In this document: piece by piece, positions 1-8,918 of the stretch | Layout: every line of letters begins with the position of its first letter | Position numbering within the stretch: the stretch's first letter is position 1 | From: Psychrobacter pygoscelis | GTDB taxonomy: Bacteria; Pseudomonadota; Gammaproteobacteria; Pseudomonadales; Moraxellaceae | Direction of reading: 5' to 3' | DNA: 64,000 bases | Assembly: GCF_004335015.1 (NCBI RefSeq) | Contig: NZ_RQRU01000003.1 | Coordinates: forward strand, 248,001 to 312,000 | Program-made: the position numbers and the translations under genes | The notes under the pieces: model-generated | Database searches by the model: none | Told to the model about the DNA's origin: nothing | The model's input: only the letters and a program-made list of their open reading frames with translations

Positions 1-3000
1 GTACTGTTTTAGCAGTACGCTCATACTCGCTATCACTCAGCGGTAGCTTTTCTGCCAAAGCTTCAGCAATCTTATCTGCGTTATCCGGTAATACCTCCTC
101 ATGTTCAAATGTAGCACCGTGCGTCTCGAGTGCGGCATCTAAGGTAGCGTCGACGACGATCGTCTTAAGCTTTTCCATATCACCAAGCGGCGCGAAGGCC
201 AGCTTAAAGGCTTTATCTACTTGGCTGGTCAATTGCTTTTGCTTCGCGCCCAACTGATTCTTAATGAGGGTCAGTACGCCTTTTCGATGCGCTTTAAGGG
301 CAGCCGTGACATCAGTAAACTGATGGATAGACACCGCCTCTCCAGCATCATCAGCCACAAGCGCCGCAAATTGCTTCATAACGACACCTGCACTATGACG
401 GTTTTTGCTAAAGCGGAAGTGCTCAGGGAAGCTAGTATGCATACCATGCTGATCGGCGTCACTGGAGATCGCTTGACTGGTCTCGCTGGCATGACGCGCC
501 TGCAAGGTCTCAAGATCACGTCCCTTTTCAATCAGGCGATTTTTATCATCAACCACGCAGATTTGCGGCTGCAAATAACGATCAATACTAGACGGATTGA
601 AGTCTTTTGGAGTGACGCCAACGATACCGCGGCGCTGAAGAGCTTGGCACAGCTGCTTAAGTAAGCCCTGCTGTTGGCTATTTGCGCTAGTATGCTCCAA
701 TTCATCAAATAGATCATCCGCTGTATCTGGGATCGGTACTATCTGGCGGCGAATGTCTTTAGGTAGCGAGCGCAGCAGCTGTAATACCAACTCAAAACGC
801 CATCCCGGCACACCCCATAGCAGCTCAATCGCATCTAGCTGCGGTAATGCTGCCAATGGCACACGAATAGTCACGCCATCATCTTCACTAGCCGGATCAA
901 AAACATATTTAAGTGGTAATTTTAAATCGCCTAAATGCCAGACTTCAGGGAAGTCACCGGTGGTTGGCGCTGTCTCTTTGAGGACATCTTCGTCGGTGAA
1001 GAATAGATACTTGCTATCGGTACTCTCAACCTCTGCGCGCCAATCCTCAAAGGCTTTTCGGCTAGCAATATGCTTAGGTATTTTGTGGTCATAGAATTGA
1101 TACAGCGCCTCTTCATCGACCAGTAAGTCGCGGCGACGTAGCTTGTCTTCAATGCGCTCCACATGGGCAATCTTATCCATATTGTGCTGTAGGAATGGCG
1201 CTTGCCTGCCAAGGTTACCAGTGACCAAGCCATCACGGATGAATATCTCGCGTGACTCTTCGAGATTGATCTGCTCATAGTTGGTCAGCTGCTTGGCAAT
1301 AACGATTAAGCCAAATAAGCTAATCTGTGCATAAGCTTTTACATGACCGGTCTTCTTTGACCAATGTGGCTCAAAATAGTGATACTTAAGTAAGTCACCC
1401 GCTGCAGATATAATCCATTCTGGCTCAATCTTTGCGACCGTACGCATAAAGACTTGCGAGGTCTCAACAATCTCAAAAGCCATCACCCAAGCTGGCACTT
1501 GCTTAAATACTGTACTAGCAGGGAATATCTTGGCTTTTTGTTGACGTGCTGCCAGATACTCACCACGGTTTTCCGTCTTATGCGCGATGACCGATAGCAG
1601 TCCTGTGAGTAGCGCGCGATGCAAGTTGGCGTATTTGACGGCACGAAGTTGCTCGTCTTCACTGTCGATAAGATCAATAGCCACTTTCGAGTTATTGTTA
1701 AGGCCAGTGTTAGCATTATTCTGCTGGTTGGCTTTACCTTTGCTCTGATTTTTAGACGGACTCTGGGTAGCGGTTAGCTTTAGCTCCGTCACCATCTGTT
1801 CAAGCTGACGATAAGTCTTGTGCCATTCACGCAAACGCGGAAAGCTTAAATAGTGCTTTTTGGCAAATTGCTTTAACTGATTGCCCGAGAGTTTATTGCC
1901 ATTGCTATTACCTTCAAATACTGCTTTCCACAGACTGAGATAAAAGAGAAAGTCTGAATCTTCTTGACGAAATAACGCATGTTTTTGATCCGCTTGCGCC
2001 CTCTTCTCCGCAGGACGCTCACGCGGGTCTTGCACTGCCAGTGCTGCTACCACAATGAGCATCTCACGCATACAGTCAAAATCGCTACCTGCGACGAGCA
2101 TTCGCGCCAGCCGAGGATCGATTGGCATTCGGGCCATTTTTTGACCCGTTCGCGTCAGCTTCACCTCATTCAAAGTTTGCTTGCCGATAGGCCGCTTATT
2201 GCTGCTATCTTTTGTGGTAATAGCGCTCAGCTCACTAAGGAGCTTGCGGCCATCTTTAACCAAGCGCGAGTCAGGTGGCTCGATAAAGTCAAAGTCTTCT
2301 ACTGCACCAAGACGCAAGCTTGCCATCTGCAGGATAACAGAGGCCAGATTGGTGCGTAGGATTTCAGGCTCAGTAAACTCAGGCCGACTGGCAAAGTCCT
2401 CTTCGCTATAAAGGCGGATACAAACGCCGGGAGCCACACGACCACAGCGACCTTTTCGCTGGTTGGCAGCCGCCTGCGAGATAGCTTCAATAGGTAAGCG
2501 TTGAACCCGGGAGCGATACGAGTAACGCGATATCCGAGCAAAGCCTAAATCAATAACGTAGCGAATACCCGGTACCGTAAGAGCTGTCTCAGCGACATTG
2601 GTAGCAATGACAATACGGCGACCACGTCCCGAAGGCGAAAATATACGCTGCTGTTCGGCATAAGACTGGCGGGCAAAGAGCGGTAATACTTCGGTATGAC
2701 GTGGACCATGGGCGATTAAGACATCTTGCATCTCGCGAATTTCAGCTTCAGTCGCTGCAAATATCAGAATATCAGCTTGATCTGGATGACCTTTGTTATG
2801 GGCATCCTCAAAGCACTCTTCGACCGCCGCCACCACCGCTCGAGGCAAATTATCCTCAAAGTCATCATAGCTATCATCATCTGAGCTGGTCACTGGCTCA
2901 TCGGTTAACGGTCGATAGCGCACTTCTACTGGATAGCTGCGCCCTTCGACATCGATGACCGGAGCCGGTATATGCTTGCGCGTTTTTGGATCATATTGCG

Positions 3001-3817
3001 AGAAATATCTGCTAAAGCGTCCGGTATCGAGTGTCGCTGAGGTAATAATGACTTTAAGGTCTGGACGCTTAGGCAGCAGCTGCTTGAGATAGCCCATGAT
3101 AAAGTCAATATTGAGGCTGCGTTCGTGCGCCTCATCGATAATAATGGTGTCATAACGGGTCAAAAAGCGATCATGCCCAAGCTCAGCTAGCAAGATACCA
3201 TCCGTCATGAGCTTGACCACAGATTTAGCCGTTCCTTGCTCATTAAAGCGAATCTTGAAGCTAACGGTCTCCCCTAATGGCTCGCCAAGCTCTTCAGCGA
3301 TTCGGTTCGCCACACTACGCGCCGCTAATCGCCTAGGCTGTGTATGCCCTATCTGACCTGTAATCCCTCGTCCTGCCATCATTGCCAGCTTAGGCAACTG
3401 TGTCGTCTTACCTGAGCCGGTCTCACCTGCCACAATAATGACTTGATTATCAATAATCGCCTGAACCAGATCCTCTGCACGCTGACTGACTGGTAGATCA
3501 TGGTTAAGCTTAGCAGCTAGCTCATCTGGAATGCTCTCCATGCGCTCTTGCACTGCTCGCTGCGAACGGCGTTTCACTTTTTCAAACTGTGCTTGTTTAT
3601 CTTGAAGCTGTTTAGTGTTTGTTTTATTAGACTTTCGCTCCAGCTCTCTTTGCAAACGACTCAAAAAATGGCGGTCTTTGGCGAGCACTGGCAGCTCATC
3701 AAACTGCTGAGCGCTTTGAATATCATTGGTCTGTGTAACTGGTGTCACCGTATCGAGATCAATGGCGTCACTAGAGGTATTAGTATTTGGCATAGTTTTG
3801 GCGATAGAATCAGACAT
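1..3817 (-). CDS. hrpA: ATP-dependent RNA helicase HrpA, C-terminus cut by window edge
   Basis: DEAH-box RNA helicase of the HrpA family, which in E. coli acts in mRNA processing and rescue of stalled ribosomes. Read from the ATG at 3817, the frame stays open to position 1, giving about 1272 residues; E. coli HrpA has 1300, so only the C-terminus is missing here. Visible motifs are the Walker A loop GETGSGKTT with Lys137, the DEAH box at residues 228-231, and motif VI QRKGRCGR coded near 2440-2461. The first 70 residues end in a basic KDRHFLSRLQRELERK stretch typical of the family. No gene lies immediately upstream on the same strand, so it is probably monocistronic. Many short antisense frames overlap it and look like noise. 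Identity is very sure. Confidence 0.97.
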   Translation of the reverse strand, partial: MSDSIAKTMPNTNTSSDAIDLDTVTPVTQTNDIQSAQQFDELPVLAKDRHFLSRLQRELERKSNKTNTKQLQDKQAQFEKVKRRSQRAVQERMESIPDELAAKLNHDLPVSQRAEDLVQAIIDNQVIIVAGETGSGKTTQLPKLAMMAGRGITGQIGHTQPRRLAARSVANRIAEELGEPLGETVSFKIRFNEQGTAKSVVKLMTDGILLAELGHDRFLTRYDTIIIDEAHERSLNIDFIMGYLKQLLPKRPDLKVIITSATLDTGRFSRYFSQYDPKTRKHIPAPVIDVEGRSYPVEVRYRPLTDEPVTSSDDDSYDDFEDNLPRAVVAAVEECFEDAHNKGHPDQADILIFAATEAEIREMQDVLIAHGPRHTEVLPLFARQSYAEQQRIFSPSGRGRRIVIATNVAETALTVPGIRYVIDLGFARISRYSYRSRVQRLPIEAISQAAANQRKGRCGRVAPGVCIRLYSEEDFASRPEFTEPEILRTNLASVILQMASLRLGAVEDFDFIEPPDSRLVKDGRKLLSELSAITTKDSSNKRPIGKQTLNEVKLTRTGQKMARMPIDPRLARMLVAGSDFDCMREMLIVVAALAVQDPRERPAEKRAQADQKHALFRQEDSDFLFYLSLWKAVFEGNSNGNKLSGNQLKQFAKKHYLSFPRLREWHKTYRQLEQMVTELKLTATQSPSKNQSKGKANQQNNANTGLNNNSKVAIDLIDSEDEQLRAVKYANLHRALLTGLLSVIAHKTENRGEYLAARQQKAKIFPASTVFKQVPAWVMAFEIVETSQVFMRTVAKIEPEWIISAAGDLLKYHYFEPHWSKKTGHVKAYAQISLFGLIVIAKQLTNYEQINLEESREIFIRDGLVTGNLGRQAPFLQHNMDKIAHVERIEDKLRRRDLLVDEEALYQFYDHKIPKHIASRKAFEDWRAEVESTDSKYLFFTDEDVLKETAPTTGDFPEVWHLGDLKLPLKYVFDPASEDDGVTIRVPLAALPQLDAIELLWGVPGWRFELVLQLLRSLPKDIRRQIVPIPDTADDLFDELEHTSANSQQQGLLKQLCQALQRRGIVGVTPKDFNPSSIDRYLQPQICVVDDKNRLIEKGRDLETLQARHASETSQAISSDADQHGMHTSFPEHFRFSKNRHSAGVVMKQFAALVADDAGEAVSIHQFTDVTAALKAHRKGVLTLIKNQLGAKQKQLTSQVDKAFKLAFAPLGDMEKLKTIVVDATLDAALETHGATFEHEEVLPDNADKIAEALAEKLPLSDSEYERTAKTV

Positions 3818-4012
3818 TGGCTTAGGCTATTTTGATGTTATAGGTTGCTAGGATATGAGGATGAATCGCGGCAGAATCAAGGGCAAGGCATTATAACAAG
3901 CTTAGGACAGTAGCGAATTAAAGAAATAGCTTGATGGCTACCACGTAGCAACAAAGCCTAGGAACATCGTAGCATTGATAATCACCTCAATGGTATCAGT
4001 CTTCTGATTGAC

Positions 4013-4042
4013 ACAAAAAAGGGAACCTAAGGCTCCCTTTCT
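4013..4042 (-). terminator. Rho-independent terminator, probably bidirectional
   Basis: A GGGAACC / GGCTCCC stem with one A-C mismatch and a three-base loop is flanked by A and T runs. Read on the minus strand it ends in TTTTTT, so it fits as terminator of the fasciclin lipoprotein gene that stops at 4118. The short A/T flanks also allow use from the other side. Confidence 0.7.
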
Positions 4043-4117
4043 AATTTACTATTTTTTGCCGTTCAACTATTGTCACCGCTCGACAGTTAGACGTCGGCTC
4101 TTACTGGTTTTGCTCCA

Positions 4118-5488
4118 CTACTGAAGCGAGTCAGTAATATGAATCACGCCATTACTGGCAATAATGTTAGCCAAGACGATATTTCCTTTAATCTCTGGCA
4201 ATTCTGCTGAAAACATAGTATCAGATTTGATATTACCAGAAACTGGTACAAACTTATTAACCTCACTACCATAACCCGCTACTGGCTCCAAAAAGCATTC
4301 ATTGTTTGCATCGATAATGTCTTTGCCTCCAGTCTGTCCTTTAGCAGCGGGGTTCAGATCGATACACTTTTGATTGAGAGCAGCATTATTAGGGGCGAGT
4401 ACTGTGTAACTAGTAGCATCCTTATCTGAACTTGCGCCCGCCACACTACCGTTAGCAGTACTAACAATATCTAAGAAGCTTCTAAATTGCTTGGTCTCTG
4501 ATAGCCTCGTTAATGTCTCATCAATATCATACATCGGCGGGATAAGCGCTTGATCAATAACATGGACTACGCCATTGTTAATGGCAATATCAGTACTGGT
4601 CAAATCAACTTTGGCCTGAGCAGTATCAGCAGCACCAGCGGCTTTATTAATATTAGCCAACTGAATTGCCTGACTTGGGATTATAAAATCTGTGCCTGAT
4701 TGAGTAACGAACAATGGTAATCCATTGACAGTTGGCAGATTTTTATTAAGGCTACTTGCCACTTGCGCCGCTTCTACCTTACTAGTAAGGACATGATATT
4801 GCAGTATAGATTTGAGTAATTCGGGCTTGGCTGTTAATTCATTTAGCTCAATTTTGCCACTATTATTAGTATCTAATTCAGGCATTTGAATGGTTAATAT
4901 GTCTAACGTTTTATCAATGGCCTCATTGGTAGGCGCTAGTAGCGTAATATCATTCAACTGCTCAATGTCAGTACCAAGATTATTGGTACTATCGCCAGCT
5001 GTCGCTTGTAGCGCGCTCGCCAGCGTAGAGAATCTATCGTCATTCGCTAGCAGTGCTGTCAATTTGGGTGCATCGCTGGTACTGCCCTCACCTATTTTAG
5101 GTGTGGCTGACTTTTCTACTTCATCTTTGCCGTCTGATACCTTAACTTTTATTTCAGGCAATACCTTATCTGCAGCTACTGCCTCAGCGCCTTTAGTAGT
5201 CAAGCTTACAGCGCCCGTTGCACTGTCAATGGCATAGTAGCCTGTATCATTACCTGCCAGACTATAAGTCAATGTATCGCTATCTTTATCCTCACCTTGT
5301 GATTCTACGATGACAACACCCTCTACTGCTGCTTCTTTTGCTACTGTTTTTGCCGAAACAGTCAATGTTGGTGCGTGATTACCATTAGTAGCAGGGATGG
5401 TAATTTCAGTATTATCATCATCATTACAGGCAGTTAGTACTAATACAGAAGAGATAGCCATAGTTAAGAGTGCGACTTTATTTTTCAT
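4118..5488 (-). CDS. Fasciclin (FAS1) domain lipoprotein with two FAS1 domains
   Basis: Predicted outer-envelope lipoprotein of 456 residues. I start at the ATG at 5488, which has an AAAGGA ribosome site seven bases upstream, and not at the TTG two codons earlier. A signal peptide ends in the lipobox LTAC with Cys21. Residues about 35-130 look like a cadherin-type beta domain (ESQGEDKDSDTLTYSL, FxIDxxTGxVSL-like). Two FAS1 domains follow: about 140-318, with DITLLAPTNEAID and NGVVHVIDQ, and about 320-456, with SYTVLAPNNAAL and NGVIHITDS. The first FAS1 domain contains the loop DTNNSGKIELNE (residues 206-217), which matches a canonical EF-hand calcium loop. FAS1 proteins usually mediate adhesion, but the role here is not known. 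A Fur-type site lies 162 bp upstream. Confidence 0.9.
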   Translation of the reverse strand: MKNKVALLTMAISSVLVLTACNDDDNTEITIPATNGNHAPTLTVSAKTVAKEAAVEGVVIVESQGEDKDSDTLTYSLAGNDTGYYAIDSATGAVSLTTKGAEAVAADKVLPEIKVKVSDGKDEVEKSATPKIGEGSTSDAPKLTALLANDDRFSTLASALQATAGDSTNNLGTDIEQLNDITLLAPTNEAIDKTLDILTIQMPELDTNNSGKIELNELTAKPELLKSILQYHVLTSKVEAAQVASSLNKNLPTVNGLPLFVTQSGTDFIIPSQAIQLANINKAAGAADTAQAKVDLTSTDIAINNGVVHVIDQALIPPMYDIDETLTRLSETKQFRSFLDIVSTANGSVAGASSDKDATSYTVLAPNNAALNQKCIDLNPAAKGQTGGKDIIDANNECFLEPVAGYGSEVNKFVPVSGNIKSDTMFSAELPEIKGNIVLANIIASNGVIHITDSLQ

Positions 5489-5649
5489 ATTCAAATCCTT
5501 TGGTCAAAGCTTTAGGTTTAGTTGTCTTAATTAGGCTTACTTTATTTATCAATCAGTTGCTTATTGCCTAGCTTGTTGGTATTCACATAACTTATAACAG
5601 TGACTTATAAATAATCCATAATTAACTTTATCTCATCATCCTAAATCAA

Positions 5650-5662
5650 AATGATTATCATT
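5650..5662 (-). promoter_or_regulatory. Putative Fur box upstream of the fasciclin lipoprotein gene
   Basis: On the minus strand the sequence reads AATGATAATCATT, identical to the central 13 bases of the 19-bp Fur consensus GATAATGATAATCATTATC; the outer bases match less well. It sits 162 bp before the lipoprotein ATG and downstream of the 5712-5762 terminator, so it is placed to control only that gene. Iron control is inferred, not shown. Confidence 0.6.
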
Positions 5663-5711
5663 TCAATAAAATTATTTAATTAATCTTAATTAATTTAAAG
5701 TATAAATAAAT

Positions 5712-5762
5712 AAATAAAAAACCACTTAAACCAGCCTGTTACAGCAAATTTAAGTGGTTAAT
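5712..5762 (-). terminator. Rho-independent terminator (minus strand)
   Basis: Perfect 11-bp stem (AACCACTTAAA at 5720-5730 with TTTAAGTGGTT at 5749-5759) around an 18-base loop. On the minus strand the stem is followed by TTTTTATTTATTT. The plus strand has no T run. It lies 277 bp beyond the stop of the 6039-6809 gene. Confidence 0.7.
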
Positions 5763-6038
5763 AAGCTTATAATTAGACGCACGAGAGCGAGCTGCTAGAA
5801 GCTATTATGCTACCTATAATGAAAATTGATAGAAGTCTGGGAGTATATTTTTAGTGCATTTAAGATATTGGCACGCTCATTATTGAGCCACTAAATAAAG
5901 CTAGATAAGGTAGTCGTCTCGATCAACAAATAGCAAGTGTCGAATAAGTTAGCTGAGACCCAAAGAAACACTTTGTGTGTAATCAAATTCCGCAGCTTTG
6001 AAATCATAATGGCTATTGATTAAGACCAATGATTAGGC

Positions 6039-6809
6039 CTAACTATGTGTTAATGCTTGCGGCGCTAATATCTCTTCAAGTTCATCCGTCATAGGTTTGA
6101 AGTTAAAGTGCTCAGGCTCCATTTGATTGATTAAGGCGATACTATCCATTGAGCTTGGCGACTCTTCACAAAAGAAATGATTAATCTCGTGACCTGTCAT
6201 CGCATTGTTAAGATAAAACGTCGTATCGCCATCTTCATACTGAGTCAGTACATAATAGGTATCAGGGTCACGCATGACCAGCGTCACTGCATTGGTATGA
6301 ATGGCGTAATAAGCCTCTTCTGCCGCTTGCTGAGCTTGAAGCTGTAAGCCTTGACCTTGTTGAGCAAAATAAAACTTAAGCATATAGCCGATATCACTGT
6401 TGACCACATCCATCTTCAACTGCTCGCCATCGTCCGTTATACAGCGATATATAGTGAATGGCTCATAAATACGAGGTTCGGCAGTGCTATTGTCATCCTC
6501 CACACTCTCCCACTCCATGCCCATAATAGGCGCGTTTAGTATGAGGTCTCCGTCTTTAGTACGTCTATAACCAGGTGGCACGATGATATCGGTCACATTG
6601 CTCGACTGCTGAGCTGGAGGTACACTATTTTGGTTACGGTTCATCATATTACCTGCAGTACTATCTGCAATACTAATAGAGGCTTTATCACTGCCTTCAT
6701 CAGTCTTGTCAGTCAGTAATTTAAGCACCACAATAACGATTAAAATACCGATGCCAATGCCAATACCTGCACCAATCCACTTCAATAATGCTTTAATTAA
6801 ATTTTGCAA
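6039..6809 (-). CDS. Membrane-anchored protein of unknown function
   Basis: I do not recognise a family. The 256-residue product starts with one strong transmembrane helix (about residues 10-31, glycine/isoleucine-rich), then a polar serine/asparagine linker to about residue 75, then a soluble domain to the end. That domain holds PPGYRRTKDGDLIL, an acidic patch, and two cysteines (near CITDDGEQ and FFCEESP) that could pair if it faces the periplasm. The start is a TTG at 6809 with AAGGA eight bases upstream; the next ATG would remove the membrane helix, so the TTG is preferred. It probably sits in the inner membrane with a periplasmic body. It stands alone between the HAD gene and the fasciclin gene. 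Confidence 0.75.
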   Translation of the reverse strand: MQNLIKALLKWIGAGIGIGIGILIVIVVLKLLTDKTDEGSDKASISIADSTAGNMMNRNQNSVPPAQQSSNVTDIIVPPGYRRTKDGDLILNAPIMGMEWESVEDDNSTAEPRIYEPFTIYRCITDDGEQLKMDVVNSDIGYMLKFYFAQQGQGLQLQAQQAAEEAYYAIHTNAVTLVMRDPDTYYVLTQYEDGDTTFYLNNAMTGHEINHFFCEESPSSMDSIALINQMEPEHFNFKPMTDELEEILAPQALTHS

Positions 6810-6977
6810 ATCTGACTGTCCTTGACTATTTTTTGAATTAGGATCTGTTGAACACTCAATGAAGAAGGTATTGGAGAAATTAAGTCAGCGAAAGTGAGCG
6901 AAGACAAAAGAAGCAATATAGAATTTAGCTCACTCACCGCTACAGTCTAAAAAATGTGCATAAGGCCATGATTTAAT

Positions 6978-7835
6978 CTATACAACATAAAATTTATCCA
7001 GAACCGCTTGGATACCTCGCTCTTCTATAGACCCTGTGACTAAATCGGCGCGCTCAATAAGGGCAGGTTGACCATCGCCCATAGCCACACTACAGCCTAC
7101 TAAATCAAACATCTCCAAATCATTAAGGCCATCACCAAAGGCCATGGCATCCTTAACATCAATATCGTAATGACGGCAGACATCAAGTACCGCACGGGCT
7201 TTGGAGGCATCAATAGGGATAATATCAGCACCGGTATTGTGCCAATGCACCAGCTTTAAGCCGAATTTGGCAAAGTCGATATGTTGCATTTTGTCTTTTT
7301 CATTATTAAAGATAACCGAACATTGATAAACGTCATTGCATTTATGAAAGTCGGGATCGACAATGAAATAGCTGTTTTTTACCATCAATTCTTTTATGTG
7401 CTCATGCATCGCAGACCATGCAATATAGTGCGTAGAGTCGAGCTTATAGACGACTTGCTCCTGTTGACAGATTTGCACGATTTGCTCGACTTGAGGTAGC
7501 GTTAGCGGATAGTGTTTAATTAGCGCTTCATTGCCTACTATTTTAGACTTATCACCACTGCTGCTTCGGCTCACTTTATCTGAATTACTACCATCCTTAT
7601 AAAAGCTATATTGACCATTCATACAAATAACGGCATCGATAATGCCTTTATCATGTAGATCTAGAATGTCCTTTGGTAACATAGGCTTAGCACGACCTGT
7701 CGCTATTACCAATTTAATCTCAGTATGGGCTAGTCCCTGCAAAGTGGCTTGATTATGCGGGGCGATAATACCGCCTCGACTGAGAGTATCGTCTATGTCG
7801 AAAAAGATAATTTTGGGCGTGAATGAGTGGGGCAT
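6978..7835 (-). CDS. HAD-superfamily phosphatase, Cof type
   Basis: Haloacid-dehalogenase-like hydrolase of the Cof/YidA subgroup, cytosolic and probably acting on a sugar phosphate or nucleotide. From the ATG at 7835 it has 285 residues. Motif I is FFDIDDT with nucleophile Asp13 and acid Asp15, motif II is IATGR, motif III is Lys212 in DASKA, and motif IV is FGDGLNDLEMF with Asp235 and Asp239. The large cap between residues about 75 and 200 fits type C2B. A longer reading from a TTG at 7871 adds 12 residues but has no ribosome site, so the ATG is preferred. The substrate cannot be told from sequence. Confidence 0.88.
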   Translation of the reverse strand: MPHSFTPKIIFFDIDDTLSRGGIIAPHNQATLQGLAHTEIKLVIATGRAKPMLPKDILDLHDKGIIDAVICMNGQYSFYKDGSNSDKVSRSSSGDKSKIVGNEALIKHYPLTLPQVEQIVQICQQEQVVYKLDSTHYIAWSAMHEHIKELMVKNSYFIVDPDFHKCNDVYQCSVIFNNEKDKMQHIDFAKFGLKLVHWHNTGADIIPIDASKARAVLDVCRHYDIDVKDAMAFGDGLNDLEMFDLVGCSVAMGDGQPALIERADLVTGSIEERGIQAVLDKFYVV

Positions 7836-7943
7836 AGAGGGATTACTTTTAAAATTTAGGGACGGTTTCAACTAAAAAGTTGATTGATTAATTTTGTATC
7901 ATCAATCTATATACTATTTGGTAACTATTGATTAGTAACTGCT

Positions 7944-8261
7944 TTAATCACTAACCGTATGGACGACTTCATTTTTATTAGCAGCGGCCAAAAAGAAGGT
8001 CTGTAACTTTTGTAACGGCAGCATAGGAAATGGCAAGTGTAACGAGAGTATTAGTCGCTCAACCGCCAGCATCTCATCAGCCAGTGCCTTGGCAATATCA
8101 GGTGAAATTTGTGGACTTTCATACAAGTTATCAATCAACCAAGTCAATTGTGGAAACTGTGCATTGTCGTGAACCTGATACAGGGTCGATACTAAATCAT
8201 CAGGGATTTGGCAGCGCGCCTTTCGCATCAGGCCACTTTTGTAATACATGTCAAAGGCCAT
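7944..8261 (-). CDS. Small conserved-looking protein coupled to a DUF1543 gene
   Basis: 105-residue predicted soluble protein with no recognised family. It is mostly helical by composition, with a basic N-terminal stretch (KSGLMRKARCQIPDD). It starts one base after the stop codon of the upstream DUF1543 gene (TGA-T-ATG), an arrangement that suggests translational coupling and joint function. The minus-strand ORF is complete. It could be a partner or regulator of the DUF1543 protein. Confidence 0.65.
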   Translation of the reverse strand: MAFDMYYKSGLMRKARCQIPDDLVSTLYQVHDNAQFPQLTWLIDNLYESPQISPDIAKALADEMLAVERLILSLHLPFPMLPLQKLQTFFLAAANKNEVVHTVSD

Positions 8262-8262
8262 A

Positions 8263-8847
8263 TCAACTCAACTTCTTTAATTTATTTATACTTAAGTAAC
8301 CAATAAACAGCTTGTCCTGTTCAACTGGCGCGTCTTGATGACGCGTAATTTGTAAATATCCTGATGACAATAAATCATTCACATTATAAATCTCATCGAT
8401 ATCCACCAGCAGTTTATCATCGATGTGGGAGGCAGCATTAAAGGGGGTGTCTTTATCGTTGAAGCTATATTTTCTGTAAAATTCAGATTGCTTGGCTTGT
8501 TTAACGGCTTCGGCTTGGCTCGGCGCAACGATTAAGAGCTTATGATGATACTCTTCGAAGTCCTGCGCCAGATAACCACCTAAGTTAATAAAATATAGCT
8601 TCATATCGCTTAGATCACTCTCGGCATCAGTAGTGGCATCTTCTACCCACTCAATGCGGTAATTATCGACAGCTGTTACTGGCCGATAGGCATCAATATG
8701 CCATTTGTTCTTCACCTCGGGCCAGTGCGCATTAATAGCAGGAATAAGCTCACTTAGGTGCTCAGCAACACCAAAAAACATATCATGCTGCTCAATCAAG
8801 CGGCCTTTTGGGCGACCGCCAAGCCCTATCATAAAGAGTGTGGGCAT
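8263..8847 (-). CDS. DUF1543 domain-containing protein
   Basis: 194-residue protein whose N-terminus, LFMIGLGGRPKGRLIEQHD, has the G-G-R-P-K-G-x-x-x-E-x-H-D signature of the DUF1543 family. The fold appears duplicated: a second, weaker LYFINLGGY segment occurs near residue 95. The ATG at 8847 is preceded by GGAG five bases away; the TTG just before it is rejected. Family function is unknown. It is followed, one base after its stop, by the 105-residue gene, so the two likely form an operon. Confidence 0.82.
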   Translation of the reverse strand: MPTLFMIGLGGRPKGRLIEQHDMFFGVAEHLSELIPAINAHWPEVKNKWHIDAYRPVTAVDNYRIEWVEDATTDAESDLSDMKLYFINLGGYLAQDFEEYHHKLLIVAPSQAEAVKQAKQSEFYRKYSFNDKDTPFNAASHIDDKLLVDIDEIYNVNDLLSSGYLQITRHQDAPVEQDKLFIGYLSINKLKKLS

Positions 8848-8918
8848 CAAGGCTCCGGTTTATAGAAACTATGGAATAGATATAAGGTTGATGTAAGGTG
8901 TATTATTAGAATTGCTTC

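Larger units (their letters stand above)
5489..6038. other. Intergenic region upstream of fasciclin gene
   Basis: No convincing gene. It holds the Fur-like box at 5650-5662 and a strong minus-strand terminator at 5712-5762. About 275 bp between that terminator and the next gene's stop codon at 6039 have no coding signal; this is either a long 3' untranslated region or a small RNA. Confidence 0.6.

Noticed and set aside
221..3835. Several 60-147-residue frames on both strands within 1-3835
   Set aside because: They lie antisense or out of frame inside hrpA, whose frame is open throughout with all helicase motifs.
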